DNA of 64,000 bases from Strongyloides papillosus. Lineage: Eukaryota > Nematoda > Chromadorea > Rhabditida > Strongyloididae. Positions within the stretch are counted from its first letter, which is position 1, and each line of letters opens with the position of its first letter. Location of the stretch: NCBI GenBank assembly GCA_005656395.1, contig SRSI01000060.1:496001-560000 (forward strand), in the 5' to 3' direction. A model generated the notes under the pieces. The model searched no databases. It worked only from the letters and a program-made list of their open reading frames with translations, and was not told the DNA's origin. The position numbers and the translations under genes are program-made. Positions 1 to 10,109 of the stretch are shown one piece after another.

Positions 1-320
1 GTTTGTAAATTTTTCGTCCCTTTTAGGTGAATGCGAATAAAATAAAAATAAAATAATTAAAATTATATTTGATTATATTAAAAAACAATTTTTTCTGCAT
101 TTTTTAAAATTGTGTTTCTTTTTTATTAGGTTGGGGGAGTAAATAATGGCAGCGAGGAAAAAAAACGGTATCCAGACAACTCGACATAGAATAACTCCTC
201 ATTAGGAAAACTCGACATATAAAATTTTTTCAGTTAGAAATGATATAATGCAGCTAATTTATCTGAGTTATCTATGATACCATTTTCATAAAATTTGCTA
301 AGAATTTCTTTTGTACAGTT

Positions 321-560
321 TTATCTTTTTTCAAATTTTTTTTTTGAAAAAGCGTCTGATACTTCACCAAGTAGTTGCTTATTTATTTCATTATTAGTAA
401 TTGATTCCTGCAATTTTAGACGTTCAATCAATTTATATATTGTAAGATGATTTCCATTTACCATACGACCAAAAAATGAATTAAATGATTCCGCATAATT
501 GTTATTAAGATTTAAACTGTGATCCAAAATATACTCGTATTTATTCCATAATTTTGAACT
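321..560 (-). pseudogene. MULE-type transposase fragment
   Basis: A minus-strand open stretch of about 80 codons carries the pattern N-N-x-A-E-S-F-N-S-F-F-G-R followed by an I-x-K-L-I-E-R-L-K-L-Q-E-S helix. This is typical of the end of MULE/FLYWCH-associated transposase domains. The frame continues a few codons upstream of the internal ATG (W-N-K-Y-E-Y before D-H-S-L). No DDE core is visible in the flanks, so this is a decayed fragment. The assignment is by motif pattern only. Confidence 0.5.
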
Positions 561-729
561 AAAGTGTTGTTCTTTAGTCTTTGTACCTTATGCTTAGAAA
601 TATTTTTTAACTATAAAAATTTAAATTTTTACTAACATCTGTCGATTTGTCTATAATTTCGAGTTGTTCTATGTCGAGAAGTCTATAAATCAAAAAAACT
701 AACTAAAACAACATTTATTCAGGTTAAAA

Positions 730-1161
730 TAAGACAAATTTATCAAAGTAATACCCGTTAGAGTCTATACATCTTTGTCAACATCCCAAAAATTTTAGAA
801 TTTTTAATTAGTAAAGCTCAGGTTTTTGGGATCTTATAAAGTCAATGAAAGCTCTTCATGGAGAGTCTTGATTTTTTAAAAATTTATTATTCAAAAATAC
901 ATTCAAACGTCTAAATAAGTAACAATTTGACTCCACAATCTTCTCTTAATCTTCAATATTAGTATTTATTGGTCTTAGTTTACCCTCTTCATCATCGAGA
1001 TCAAAAATCTCTCAAAATTTCTCAAACAAACGACGCACCAAGCGTTTAGAAGTTAACCCTTCCCCCAATACATTCGCTGTATTTTGATATATTTCAGCTT
1101 CATTACGTCCAAATTTGAGCTGATTCAAGAAAATTACCTTCAATTCATTTTTTGACAACAT
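730..1161 (-). pseudogene. mariner transposase remnant A, internally deleted
   Basis: Minus strand. From an ATG at 1161 the conceptual protein starts with a mariner-type helix-turn-helix: K-N-E-L-K-V-I-F-L-N-Q-L-K-F-G, then G-E-G-L-T-S-K-R-L-V-R-R-L-F-E-K-F, then D-L-D-D-E-E-G-K-L-R-P. After in-frame stops it continues with a mariner C-terminus (Y-L-F-R-R-L near 915-935, and R-C-I-D-S-N-G-Y-Y-F-D near 740-775). The central catalytic DDD region is missing. Several stops and frame changes make it non-functional. Assignment rests on the family-typical order of these blocks. Confidence 0.72.
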
Positions 1162-1684
1162 TTTGAAAATTAGACATAACATTACTAAAAATTAAATTAA
1201 GAATCAAGGTAATATGCAAAAATATTACCAGAACAAGTATCCCTGCATTCCTACATAAACAATGGTATAATATGAAATTATTTATTATATGTTTTTACAA
1301 TAAAAAATTAAATTAAGAATCTGCGGCTATTATATATTTCCCAACCTAATAATTTTCTTGTTCAATTTTAATAGAACTTTACATTAAAAATAGATTTCAA
1401 GTAGTAAGACATAAAAAAATTTTCATTCAAGATAGAACTTCTACAAATGTATGAATCATATTTAAAATTTATTTTATTGTCTAGAAAATTAGAGAACAAT
1501 CTTTGCATTACTTTAATATCTATTACACTCTCTTCAAACGCTTTACATAAATTCTCAGAAACTTCAGTTGCATTATGTTTTAGTTTAAGATCGTACTAAA
1601 TAATGTGTGTAAAAAAGGTTTCTAGTTCATCTATGTTTTAACTGAGAAAATTTAGCATTGGTAACGTGAAAATTTGTTATTATA

Positions 1685-2393
1685 CGAGGGTCATTCAATA
1701 AATAAAAAGACAAATTATCATAGGTAAAAAAATAGCAAAATAAAAACGATGATAAGAAATAAATCACGAAATACGAAAAGTTTTCATAATTTTTACATAA
1801 TTTGCAATAAAAATTTTTCGCTATAAATATACTATATTTAACTATCTAATGATGGTATTCCCACTTAAAAACTGTAATTTGTAGGAACAACGTTTTGTAA
1901 AAAAATTTCATGTTTCAGAAAAGGTTAAACCTTCTGAAATCTATTCCCGGATGCTTAAGCAATATGGTAGAAGCTGTATAAATCGTGCAAATTTCTGAAA
2001 AAATGTGGTACAAGTGTAAGCACAGTTCATTCGCTAATTCAAAGTAAACTGAAGTGTCGTAAAAAAAGATGCAAAAAGGCTTGATTGGGAGATTTTGTCA
2101 CATTCACAGTACAGTCCAGACCGTGAACAATCAGATTTTTATTTTGTTTGGACTTCTCTTCGTTGAATAAGATTTAACGATAATGAAGAGGTAAAGAAAA
2201 AAATACAGAAAATGGCTAAGATCTCAGGGTAAAAATTTCTTTGCCATTGGCATTAGAAAGATTGTGGAAAGATCTTACAAATGTACAAGTGTAGCAGGGG
2301 ATTATGTCGAAAAACGAGTAAAATTTAAGATTTATACGATAGTAAATTTTTGAGTTATGATCATTTGTCTCTTTACTTATTGAATGATCCTCG
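1685..2393 (+). mobile_element. mariner element B, deletion derivative with TIRs
   Basis: The ends are inverted repeats of about 38 bp with about four mismatches. They start CGAGGGTCATTCAATAA at 1685 and match the reverse complement ending at 2393. Both ends are flanked by TA, the mariner target site. Inside on the plus strand are an N-terminal block (E-Q-R-F-V-K-K-F-H-V near 1886) and C-terminal blocks (S-H-S-Q-Y-S-P-D-R near 2100, N-E-E-V-K-K-K-I near 2183, G-D-Y-V-E-K-R near 2300). The catalytic middle is absent and stops are present. It is a non-autonomous relic of a different mariner lineage from remnant A. Confidence 0.75.
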
Positions 2394-2395
2394 TA

Positions 2396-5300
2396 CAAAT
2401 TATTGAATTAAAAAGTATAACCATTAAATTATTATAAAAACTTAATATTATATCACTTGTAACTATATTTTTTTGATGGTAAAAATGAGTATGAAAAATA
2501 CGACAGACTTTTTGCAGCAACTTACACACAGAAAAATAATAGGAAAAGTTTTGACATTATTACATAAATTGCAAAAAAAATTCTCACCTGTTAAAAAAAT
2601 TAACATTTATTCAAATTTTAAAATTATCAAGCGAGAGCAAAAATGTTTTAAACGATGAAAAATATGGGATGGTCGCAAAACTTTGTTGTTTTTTTTACAA
2701 AATTACATATGCTTTATATTTTAAGTAGTGTAACTTTTATTTAATCTTAATGTTTTTGATATAATGCTAATCTTAGGATCTAGTTTTTTTTTCTAATATA
2801 CATTAAACATGTTGTTAGAAGTCAATTTCGTGTAGATTTGTTAAGTTTTAACAATAATCATTGTCCTAAACAATTTACTAGCAACAATAAAAAACAAAAA
2901 ATTCGTAATAATAATAACAAAAAGCCAAAAATTATTATTTAACCACACAAAGCATTAATAATTAAAAATATTATTTTAAGATTTGTCCTTGTATTAAGTT
3001 TAAATATGTAAAAGATGCTTTTTACTATAGATAAAAATCCATATAATTTTAGAACTTTTCATAGATTTGATTTTTAAATAGAACCTTTAAAGTACCAAAA
3101 ACATTTCCGCCTTCAGAAGAGTGTAACTTCAAGAAAAAGTATAATTTATAATAATTCAAACTACTTAAACTTATTAACAAAAATATTGTGATATGTTAAA
3201 AAAAACTCTTTATGAAAGAATTTATAATCTTATATAAAATTAAATTCTAATCTTATATTAAAAGAAGTACAGTAGAAAACAATTTTAGTTTAAAAATAAC
3301 AATAATATAATAAAAAATAGAAACTTTTTTTATTAACTACTTAATTATTGCTTAATTTTTATGTACGATATAACTGCGTTAAAATTAGTCGCAAATTAGA
3401 AAATTCAAATTTTGTTAGGTAGGAAAATTTCATTACATTTTACGCAAAAATGCTCCCCATTTTTTTTCTGTGTGTAGTATACATGTTCAAAATGTTTGGC
3501 TAAATTTAGATTGACAATTGAACCAGATTAAAAAGTCAGTTGAAATATAGCTTTATGTTTATAAACAATTGCTTCTAATAATATAAAAACAAAGCAGTTT
3601 ATTCTGATAATTATTATGCATCACATTAATTGATATAAATTTTTGTAACAAGAGGTATATTTTTTGTGGCTACAGCAAAAGGAAACCTAATACCAAATTG
3701 TTAGCTACACATTGACGACATTATGAAAAACTTAGAACAAATTTATGGGATTATGCTGGCTGGTTTGATAATGTCGAAGTGTCACCTTTAATTTGTAAAA
3801 ATAATAAAAATGTTTTTCTTCTATCTGCAATAACATTAGAGTTATCTAAAAGAATTGTAAGACATTTCGACATGAAAAAAAATTGCAAAAGATCAATGTT
3901 TCTACTTTATTTTAGAGTAGAATAAACATTTGAAAGATGTTAATCTAATGACTATTCCTATTAGTCACTAAAAATTAATCATGCCTACAAGAACTGATAT
4001 ATGATATATTCCTATCATTTTATTAGAAATGACAACTGTTAATTTGTAAGTCTTATACAAAAAAAATCTTTTCAAAAAAAGAAAAAAATTTAGTAAGTTT
4101 TAGTCGGAAATTGACGATTGTCATTGTAGAATCAGTACGAGACTTGTGTCTAGAAGAGAGAGACCGTCATATGTTGAATCTAAAAATCAAGCATAAAAAA
4201 CACTCTATGACGACATCTTTCATACCACCTAAAATATTAGACTAGATGGACATTCTTGCTAGCTTATGTTATACGAAAGCCAGGCAAAAATATAAATTTT
4301 CTAAATGTTAATCTTGTTCTCAAGTAAGGAGCACTAAATTTGGAGTTTAATTGTGTCTCAAAAAAATAATAATTGCTCAAAACAATTTTACATTAATTGA
4401 ACTGCTAAGTCAACATACTAAATTTATGTATTTAGCAAAAAAGTATTTTTTGTATTTGTATAATAAAACGCCCTTTGTTTTAAATTTAAAAAAAGAATTA
4501 TTGTTTAAAGTCAAATAAATTTAACTTCCTTAAATGATTAGATATATTTCATAGTTTTTAGACTACAATCTGAATATAAAAATATTTTATAAAATTTGAT
4601 ACAGAAAATTGCACACTGTAGGGTTAATAGCTTTAGTAACTTATATTTTAGAAAAAAATTGAAGTGAAAATTAATAAATAAAAGTCATTCAAATGCTTTT
4701 TTTAATGTTAGAATATTACTAAGTGAACCTAAAGAAATTCTCTACAAAATTGATATTAAAAACACTTGTATTTGGTTTACTTCGTCTGTAATAAATTTAG
4801 ACGAAATCCGATTTATAGGTTCAATCTATAAATGGCATAGTCTAATTTATGGCTTATTAAGAATTCACTTCGACTCACTTAATCATGACAGAACCTTAAT
4901 TATGAATATACAGATTTATTTTTCTCTCAATGTCAAACATTCAATAAATATCACATCTTATTTCTAAAGGTGGTACAAAGTTCTTAAGATCATAAATAAA
5001 AAGGCTGCAATAAAATCAGTTAACAATAAAATAATTTCTATAATAAAAAGCTCACTATATTTTTATCAATCTAATTTTCCCGGTAGCATACACGTTATTG
5101 TTATAAAACATTATGTTGGATAATACATTATTCTTATACTAAATCTAGTAAAAAAGTATTAAATGTGTAATATTATTTCATACTATCAAAAGTATAGCAG
5201 AAACGATAGGCGCTTTGAAAGTGTATTAGAAAGTAGTCTTTCAAATTTCTTACGTATGAATAAAATAAGCCATACTGATCTAAGCTAGAATTAAAATAAA

Positions 5301-7869
5301 AGAAATAAAAAAGTTATGTTTTTTACATTAAGCTTGTAGCATATATTAAATCATTAAAATTAAGACTATAAATATACTTATTTTATAATAGTCCTAACAT
5401 ATATTATAGGAGTTATGAGGGTGTGAAAATTATTTCCGATATTAAAACTTTTTTATATATTAATATATGTAACTTTATGCGCTGATTTTAAAAAACGCAA
5501 AATTATCTTAATCTGAAGTTCCGTTCTTGAAATACAGCTATTTAAAGTTATTTTGTTGTGTTATTCTTGACCCCCTTAGAGTTATTCGTTTTATTTAACA
5601 TTTTACAAGCACATATAGTTTTAGATGTTTATAACATAAAAATAAAAAGAGTTAAAATTTCAGGTTTCATTCTTGAGATTTTGAACCTTTTTGAAAATGA
5701 CCAAAAAAACCTAAATTCTTACATTTTAAAATGATATATCAGGATTTAGAGAAGAAAATTGAAAAGAAGCTATTCTAAGTTTCTCTTTAACTAACATTTT
5801 TAAGTATAATCTCATGAAAAACTGGAAACTTTAAGTACCATAAAATCGTTGTTGAAATTTTTAAAAAAAATTTTTTTGGGAAAAATTTTCTGTATTTTTT
5901 AAAAAAAGTATGTCAAGATGAAACTTTTTAAATAAAGTGTTTTCACAACTTTTATGTAGAATTAAATCCTCTATCAAATGTTATATGTATCATGTTAATT
6001 TCTTTATCCGTTCTCGAGATATAAAGAAAAAAGTGATTTATTAATTTTTTAAAAAAGTACTGTTTTTTAGATTCAAGAAAAGAAGAAAGTTCCAACACAC
6101 CATTTTTTCCAAAATATCTTGAATTTCCCTCTAGAGAAATTTGTTGCGAACATTTTAAGATATTAACGGTTAATTTATCCTTTTTCACTCTTGAGTTAGT
6201 CAAGAAACAAATAAATCAATTTTTTTTCTCAATTTTAAGTTTTAAAAAAAAAGTATGCAAAGATAAACATTTTTTAATATGAAATGTTTACAACTTTTAT
6301 GTGAGATAGAATCCTCTATCGAATTACATGTAAATCGTCTTAATCCCATTATCCGTTCTTGAGATACATTACATTAAGTACTAAATTTTCAAATTTGGTA
6401 AATCCATTTCTCCCTCAAAAATGAGTTTTTTATTCAAAATTTCACATATAGATGTAATTTCTATTGCTTATTACATGAAAACAATAAAAGTTACAAAAAA
6501 AAGTCTAAATCTTAGAAATAGATAAGTTATCGAAAATTCCCCCTATATTTTAAAGAAAAAGTTTACTTCTTAAAGTAGCATTCGTTTTATGTACTTCTTT
6601 TTATTAAAATAAAAAATGTTTTTTAATATTGATTGATAGGAAAAGAGAAACAAACACATATCATCAAATAATTCTTGTATAAATAAAAAATAAGTTGCAA
6701 AAATAGTCATTGTTTAGAAAGTCTTACTAAATATTCTCTACATTTACAAGGGTAAGGACTACTTGCAATGTTTTTATTTTGTTTGTTTTAGTTATTTTTA
6801 TTGTCAATAAATCTTCTTTTTATAATTTCTAGCAATGAATTTAAACAAATATGATGAATAGAAAAAATAAATTGTAGCTTCATCTGAATTTTTGTTCTTG
6901 AGATACGTCTACTTAAGTGAAATAACCATGAAATTTGTGATCCCCTAAAAAAAATTATAAGTACAACTAATTTTTTTTAAAGAAAGTTAAAAACAATAAT
7001 TCATAAAGATCATCGGACCAATTGTTTTAAACAATTTAATATATTAATTTATATTCCTAAGAATATAGTAGATAGGATAGGTGAAAAAATTGGTTTTTAT
7101 TTAATTATATGTAATTTTTGTGCCGATTAAATATATTTAAAATCAGTGCAGTATATTGCAATAATTAAGATATAATGAAAAATTAAAAAACAAATTATAC
7201 TTGGCTTTTTGAAATTTAACAAAATTTATATTAAATATCAATAAATTCTATAGTAAATTAGACTTTTTACTCTAAATATTTTTATATTAAAATGGTCTTT
7301 ACTAAATAGTTTCAAACTGCTACAATTTAGTTGTGCATATTTTAAGTTTTAAAATAAATGTCTAAAAATTTCTGATATGGCGATGCAAACACTTATTTTA
7401 AAAAAAAAAGTAAAAATATCTAAAAGTTTTGCTATGCATTTTAAGAATTACAAAAAAAAATTTACCTAAAATTCTAAGTCGAAACTATTCACCAACACAT
7501 TTTGAAAGTAAATTTCTTAATATTTTATTAAAAAAACCACCAATACTTTGATTTAAATATATTTGTAGCTTTTTAAAGTCTATATAAATGTCTTCAATAC
7601 GAAAAGTGTCTGAGTAATTGTTTTGATTTATTTTTAATCTTATCAATTTAGAAAAATATTTTTATCGTTTTAAATACATTAAAAAACTGTATTTTAATTT
7701 CCATAGTACATTTTTAAAAGTTTCTTTTAGAAAATATAAAACAAAATAAAAAGTATGCTTTAAATTTGTAAAATTATTCTTTATTATGTTACCAAAATAC
7801 AAATTGATAAAATAATAATCGCCAAAATTGAATTATTTTAGGTTAAATAATTATAAAATATTAATGATC
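2396..7869. other. AT-rich gene-free stretch with degenerate repeats
   Basis: No convincing gene is visible in about 5.4 kb. The longest open frames are short, AT-rich in composition and lack recognisable domains. There is one 67-codon degenerate open stretch at 3725-3925 that could be transposon-derived, and a family of diverged repeats between about 5500 and 6900, listed separately. The DNA reads as old mobile-element debris. Confidence 0.6.
5895..6367. repeat. diverged direct repeat pair, about 130-bp unit
   Basis: Two units, about 5895-6022 and 6241-6367, share an ordered series of blocks. These are an A-run plus AAGTATG, ACAACTTTTATGT, an AATCCTCTATC block, and an ending CCGTTCT(T/C)GAGATA. 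The ending motif recurs with variations at 5521, 5667 and 6892. The copies are separated by about 345 bp and are clearly diverged. The family is not identified. Confidence 0.55.
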
Positions 7870-8082
7870 TGTTATACGACAGCTTTGTCGGATACGCCCC
7901 AAATCACATGTATATAAGATGTGTTCTCTTATATACATGATCTTTTTTCTTAGCATTCTTATATTTCTTGTTAACTCTCTTCTTGATATAATAAAAGATA
8001 CATTTATATAATAGTAGTTTTATCTTAGCTAACACACGATTCTGGAGATCTCCCCTTATCAGAGGGGATCTCCAGGATTACA
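7870..8082 (+). repeat. 5' LTR
   Basis: A 213-bp terminal repeat. It contains a palindrome (CATGTATATAAGA paired with its complement, 7912-7940 region) enclosing a TATA-like TATATAAG, an AATAAA-type polyadenylation signal in GATATAATAAAAGATAC near 7984-8000, and a strong hairpin near the 3' end (CTGGAGATC paired with GATCTCCAG, 8042-8075). A short hairpin (CGACA/TGTCG) lies at the left edge. Its partner is 15438-15651. Confidence 0.93.
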
Positions 8083-8095
8083 TGGAGGTTCCACC
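8083..8095 (+). promoter_or_regulatory. primer-binding site complementary to tRNA-Gln
   Basis: TGGAGGTTCCACC lies immediately after the 5' LTR. It complements the 3' end (CCA, discriminator, acceptor strand and start of the T arm) of animal tRNA-Gln, whose acceptor 5' strand reads GGTTCCA. The match runs 13 nt before failing. Minus-strand DNA synthesis would start here. The tRNA identity relies on general knowledge of animal tRNA-Gln sequences. Confidence 0.8.
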
Positions 8096-8383
8096 TTTGT
8101 GGTAACTCTATTACCCTTACCCCATGGTTCCCATTACAATAGTAAATGACCTTTGTCTTAATCTTAAGGAAAAGGCCTACTTCTCGCTGCCGTCTTCTAG
8201 CTTTTCTTACGTGATACTTTATTAAACATTAACTTCGATATACCTATAATTTAATAAGTTTATTAACTAACTTTCTGCTGTAAACACCTTCTTCTTTTTT
8301 AGGCATACTAATCTTTTTATCAATATCACCTTATATTTTAGTTTTACTTTTTCAATATTTTTGATCTTTTTTATTAGTATGCC

Positions 8384-8500
8384 GCATACATTATATATCT
8401 GACTGCTTAGACAGCCGGCGTCTTAGCAGATTATTCAGATACATGACGTTGAATAGGCTATTCATGGTGCCGTCATGTCCTTTGGGATAATAATGTATGC
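8384..8500 (+). other. predicted three-way-junction RNA structure in the leader
   Basis: A perfect 11-bp outer stem (GCATACATTAT at 8384-8394 with ATAATGTATGC at 8490-8500) encloses two hairpins. One pairs 8403-8412 with 8420-8429 (10 positions, one mismatch, 7-nt loop). The other pairs ACATGACG at 8441-8448 with CGTCATGT at 8471-8478, with an inner TGAAT/ATTCA helix. It sits between primer-binding site and gag, where packaging or dimerisation signals of LTR elements lie. Function is inferred. Confidence 0.6.
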
Positions 8501-8793
8501 AGAGATCTAGCCTAGCCTGCACGTTAAGCGGACATAGCACATTTCGACATTCTTAAAATGTTGATATTATCTTTAGTCTCTCTTTTAAAATAAATACATG
8601 AGCTCTCAAAACATAGAAGGTACGGCTGCTAGATCATCTACTTGATTCCTTATCATGGAATTTACATTTGTAAACATTACATTGAATTACTTTTATAAAC
8701 ATAACATTGTTTCATTTTTATAAACATTACATTCGATTACTTTAATTTACATCATTTTCTTAAATCTCATCATTCCTCAATTTTTTATTCGCG

Positions 8794-10032
8794 ATGTTAC
8801 GTCGTCTTTTTAAACGATCATCTCATATGAAAACAGAAGACCCTAATCATCAGGCTTTTGTGGCTGCGTATACAGCCATGAAGCTACAATGGTTAGAAAA
8901 GCAGCGATCATGTAGCCACCTTTCCCCTGAGGAACAAGATCAGGTTAGTTTTCTTCAAACTGCGGCTCTTAAGCACCTTATTAATAACTTTGGCCTTGAT
9001 GAAACCAAATATCTTGCTGAATACCCGCTTCCCCTTTTGAATGATAATGACCTTCAACTAGTACTCCAACCATATGAGAAGGAGCTTGATGAATCCTTTC
9101 GTCGAGAGATAGGTAAGATCATTCCTCTTTTAGACCAATTCACCATACAAGGTATTGAACGATATGTAGATCGTCTCGATATCGCTCTCCTTTCCCTCGC
9201 CAAGAATGACACGAGAAAGGATCTTTTAAATCATTTAGCTGTGTACTCTGTACCATCTTTACTTGTCAAAGATAGAGGTTTAATTAATGCTTACTACAAG
9301 CAATATCTTCAATCTAGACACCCTTCCGAACCACAAACCTTACTTAATACCTTTAAAGGTATTATTGAGCTTATGGAAGCCGATGGCCACAGGGCTAAAT
9401 TAGGTGCTTCGGTTCGCCCCCCTCGTCAAAATGGTATTCCAATTGGAACTTATAGTACCTCATTTGATGATTATGTTTCACGCGTAGATGGAATTTCTAT
9501 GGATTCCATAGAAATGTTACAAAATACTCCTCTTAATAATGAACGCCGTCGTCAGTACATAGATGGTTTAGATGAAAACCTTCGTATACTTGTACCCCAA
9601 CCTGACCATGATTCAACATGGCATGCTTTTAAACAAGAATACTTTAAAGGATTTTCACGTCTTCACCCTCGAGTACCTCTCTTCGGTAAACCCCATAACA
9701 ATCGTTATAATAAACCCCCAATTTATAGTAGAAATGACAATAAAAACATAAAACCCAAAAAAAATAATTATAATACTGATACTTCATATCGTAATGGTAA
9801 CTCTCACAATAATACTAATGACAAGCGACATATGAATTATAAAAATGGTAACTCTCATTCGAATAACTTTACTCCATCCTTTTTGAAAAAAATGCTAATT
9901 CTTCTTCTTCTCCTGCTCCTCAGAAAAATAGTACATCTAGTAATCGTAATCATAACCGTCATCGAAAACAAGCTAAGTACAACCATAAGATTAATAATGT
10001 ATAAGCCGAGTTACAACGACAATCATCTTTAA
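8794..10032 (+). CDS. gag: Gag-like protein of the LTR element
   Basis: A 412-codon ORF from a clear ATG, the first ORF after the leader. The first 300 or so residues are well-behaved alpha-helical-looking sequence. The next part is rich in Asn, Arg, His, Lys and Ser, as in a nucleic-acid-binding Gag tail. No CCHC zinc knuckle is visible. From about 9885, at a T-run followed by an A-run, the sensible Ser/Asn/Arg-rich sequence continues in the -1 frame up to a TAA at 10002. The last 45 or so residues of the plain ORF (a leucine run, then I/V-rich) are therefore likely out of frame. This may be a lesion or a programmed -1 shift. Gag would form the particle that packages element RNA. Confidence 0.75.
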   Translation: MLRRLFKRSSHMKTEDPNHQAFVAAYTAMKLQWLEKQRSCSHLSPEEQDQVSFLQTAALKHLINNFGLDETKYLAEYPLPLLNDNDLQLVLQPYEKELDESFRREIGKIIPLLDQFTIQGIERYVDRLDIALLSLAKNDTRKDLLNHLAVYSVPSLLVKDRGLINAYYKQYLQSRHPSEPQTLLNTFKGIIELMEADGHRAKLGASVRPPRQNGIPIGTYSTSFDDYVSRVDGISMDSIEMLQNTPLNNERRRQYIDGLDENLRILVPQPDHDSTWHAFKQEYFKGFSRLHPRVPLFGKPHNNRYNKPPIYSRNDNKNIKPKKNNYNTDTSYRNGNSHNNTNDKRHMNYKNGNSHSNNFTPSFLKKMLILLLLLLLRKIVHLVIVIITVIENKLSTTIRLIMYKPSYNDNHL

Positions 10033-10109
10033 TAAGCGACATCACCAGTAAATTATCTCTCTTTGATGTTCCTAAGGTAGCTTTAACTGTCGTTACTCTT
10101 TTCGCTTCG

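Noticed and set aside
2473..2658. 61-codon Lys-rich ORF
   Set aside because: Lies in transposon debris, is low complexity, and no family pattern is seen.
8794..10032. Zinc-knuckle Gag assignment
   Set aside because: No CCHC motif is present in either frame of the Gag tail, so the Gag call rests on position and basic tail only.
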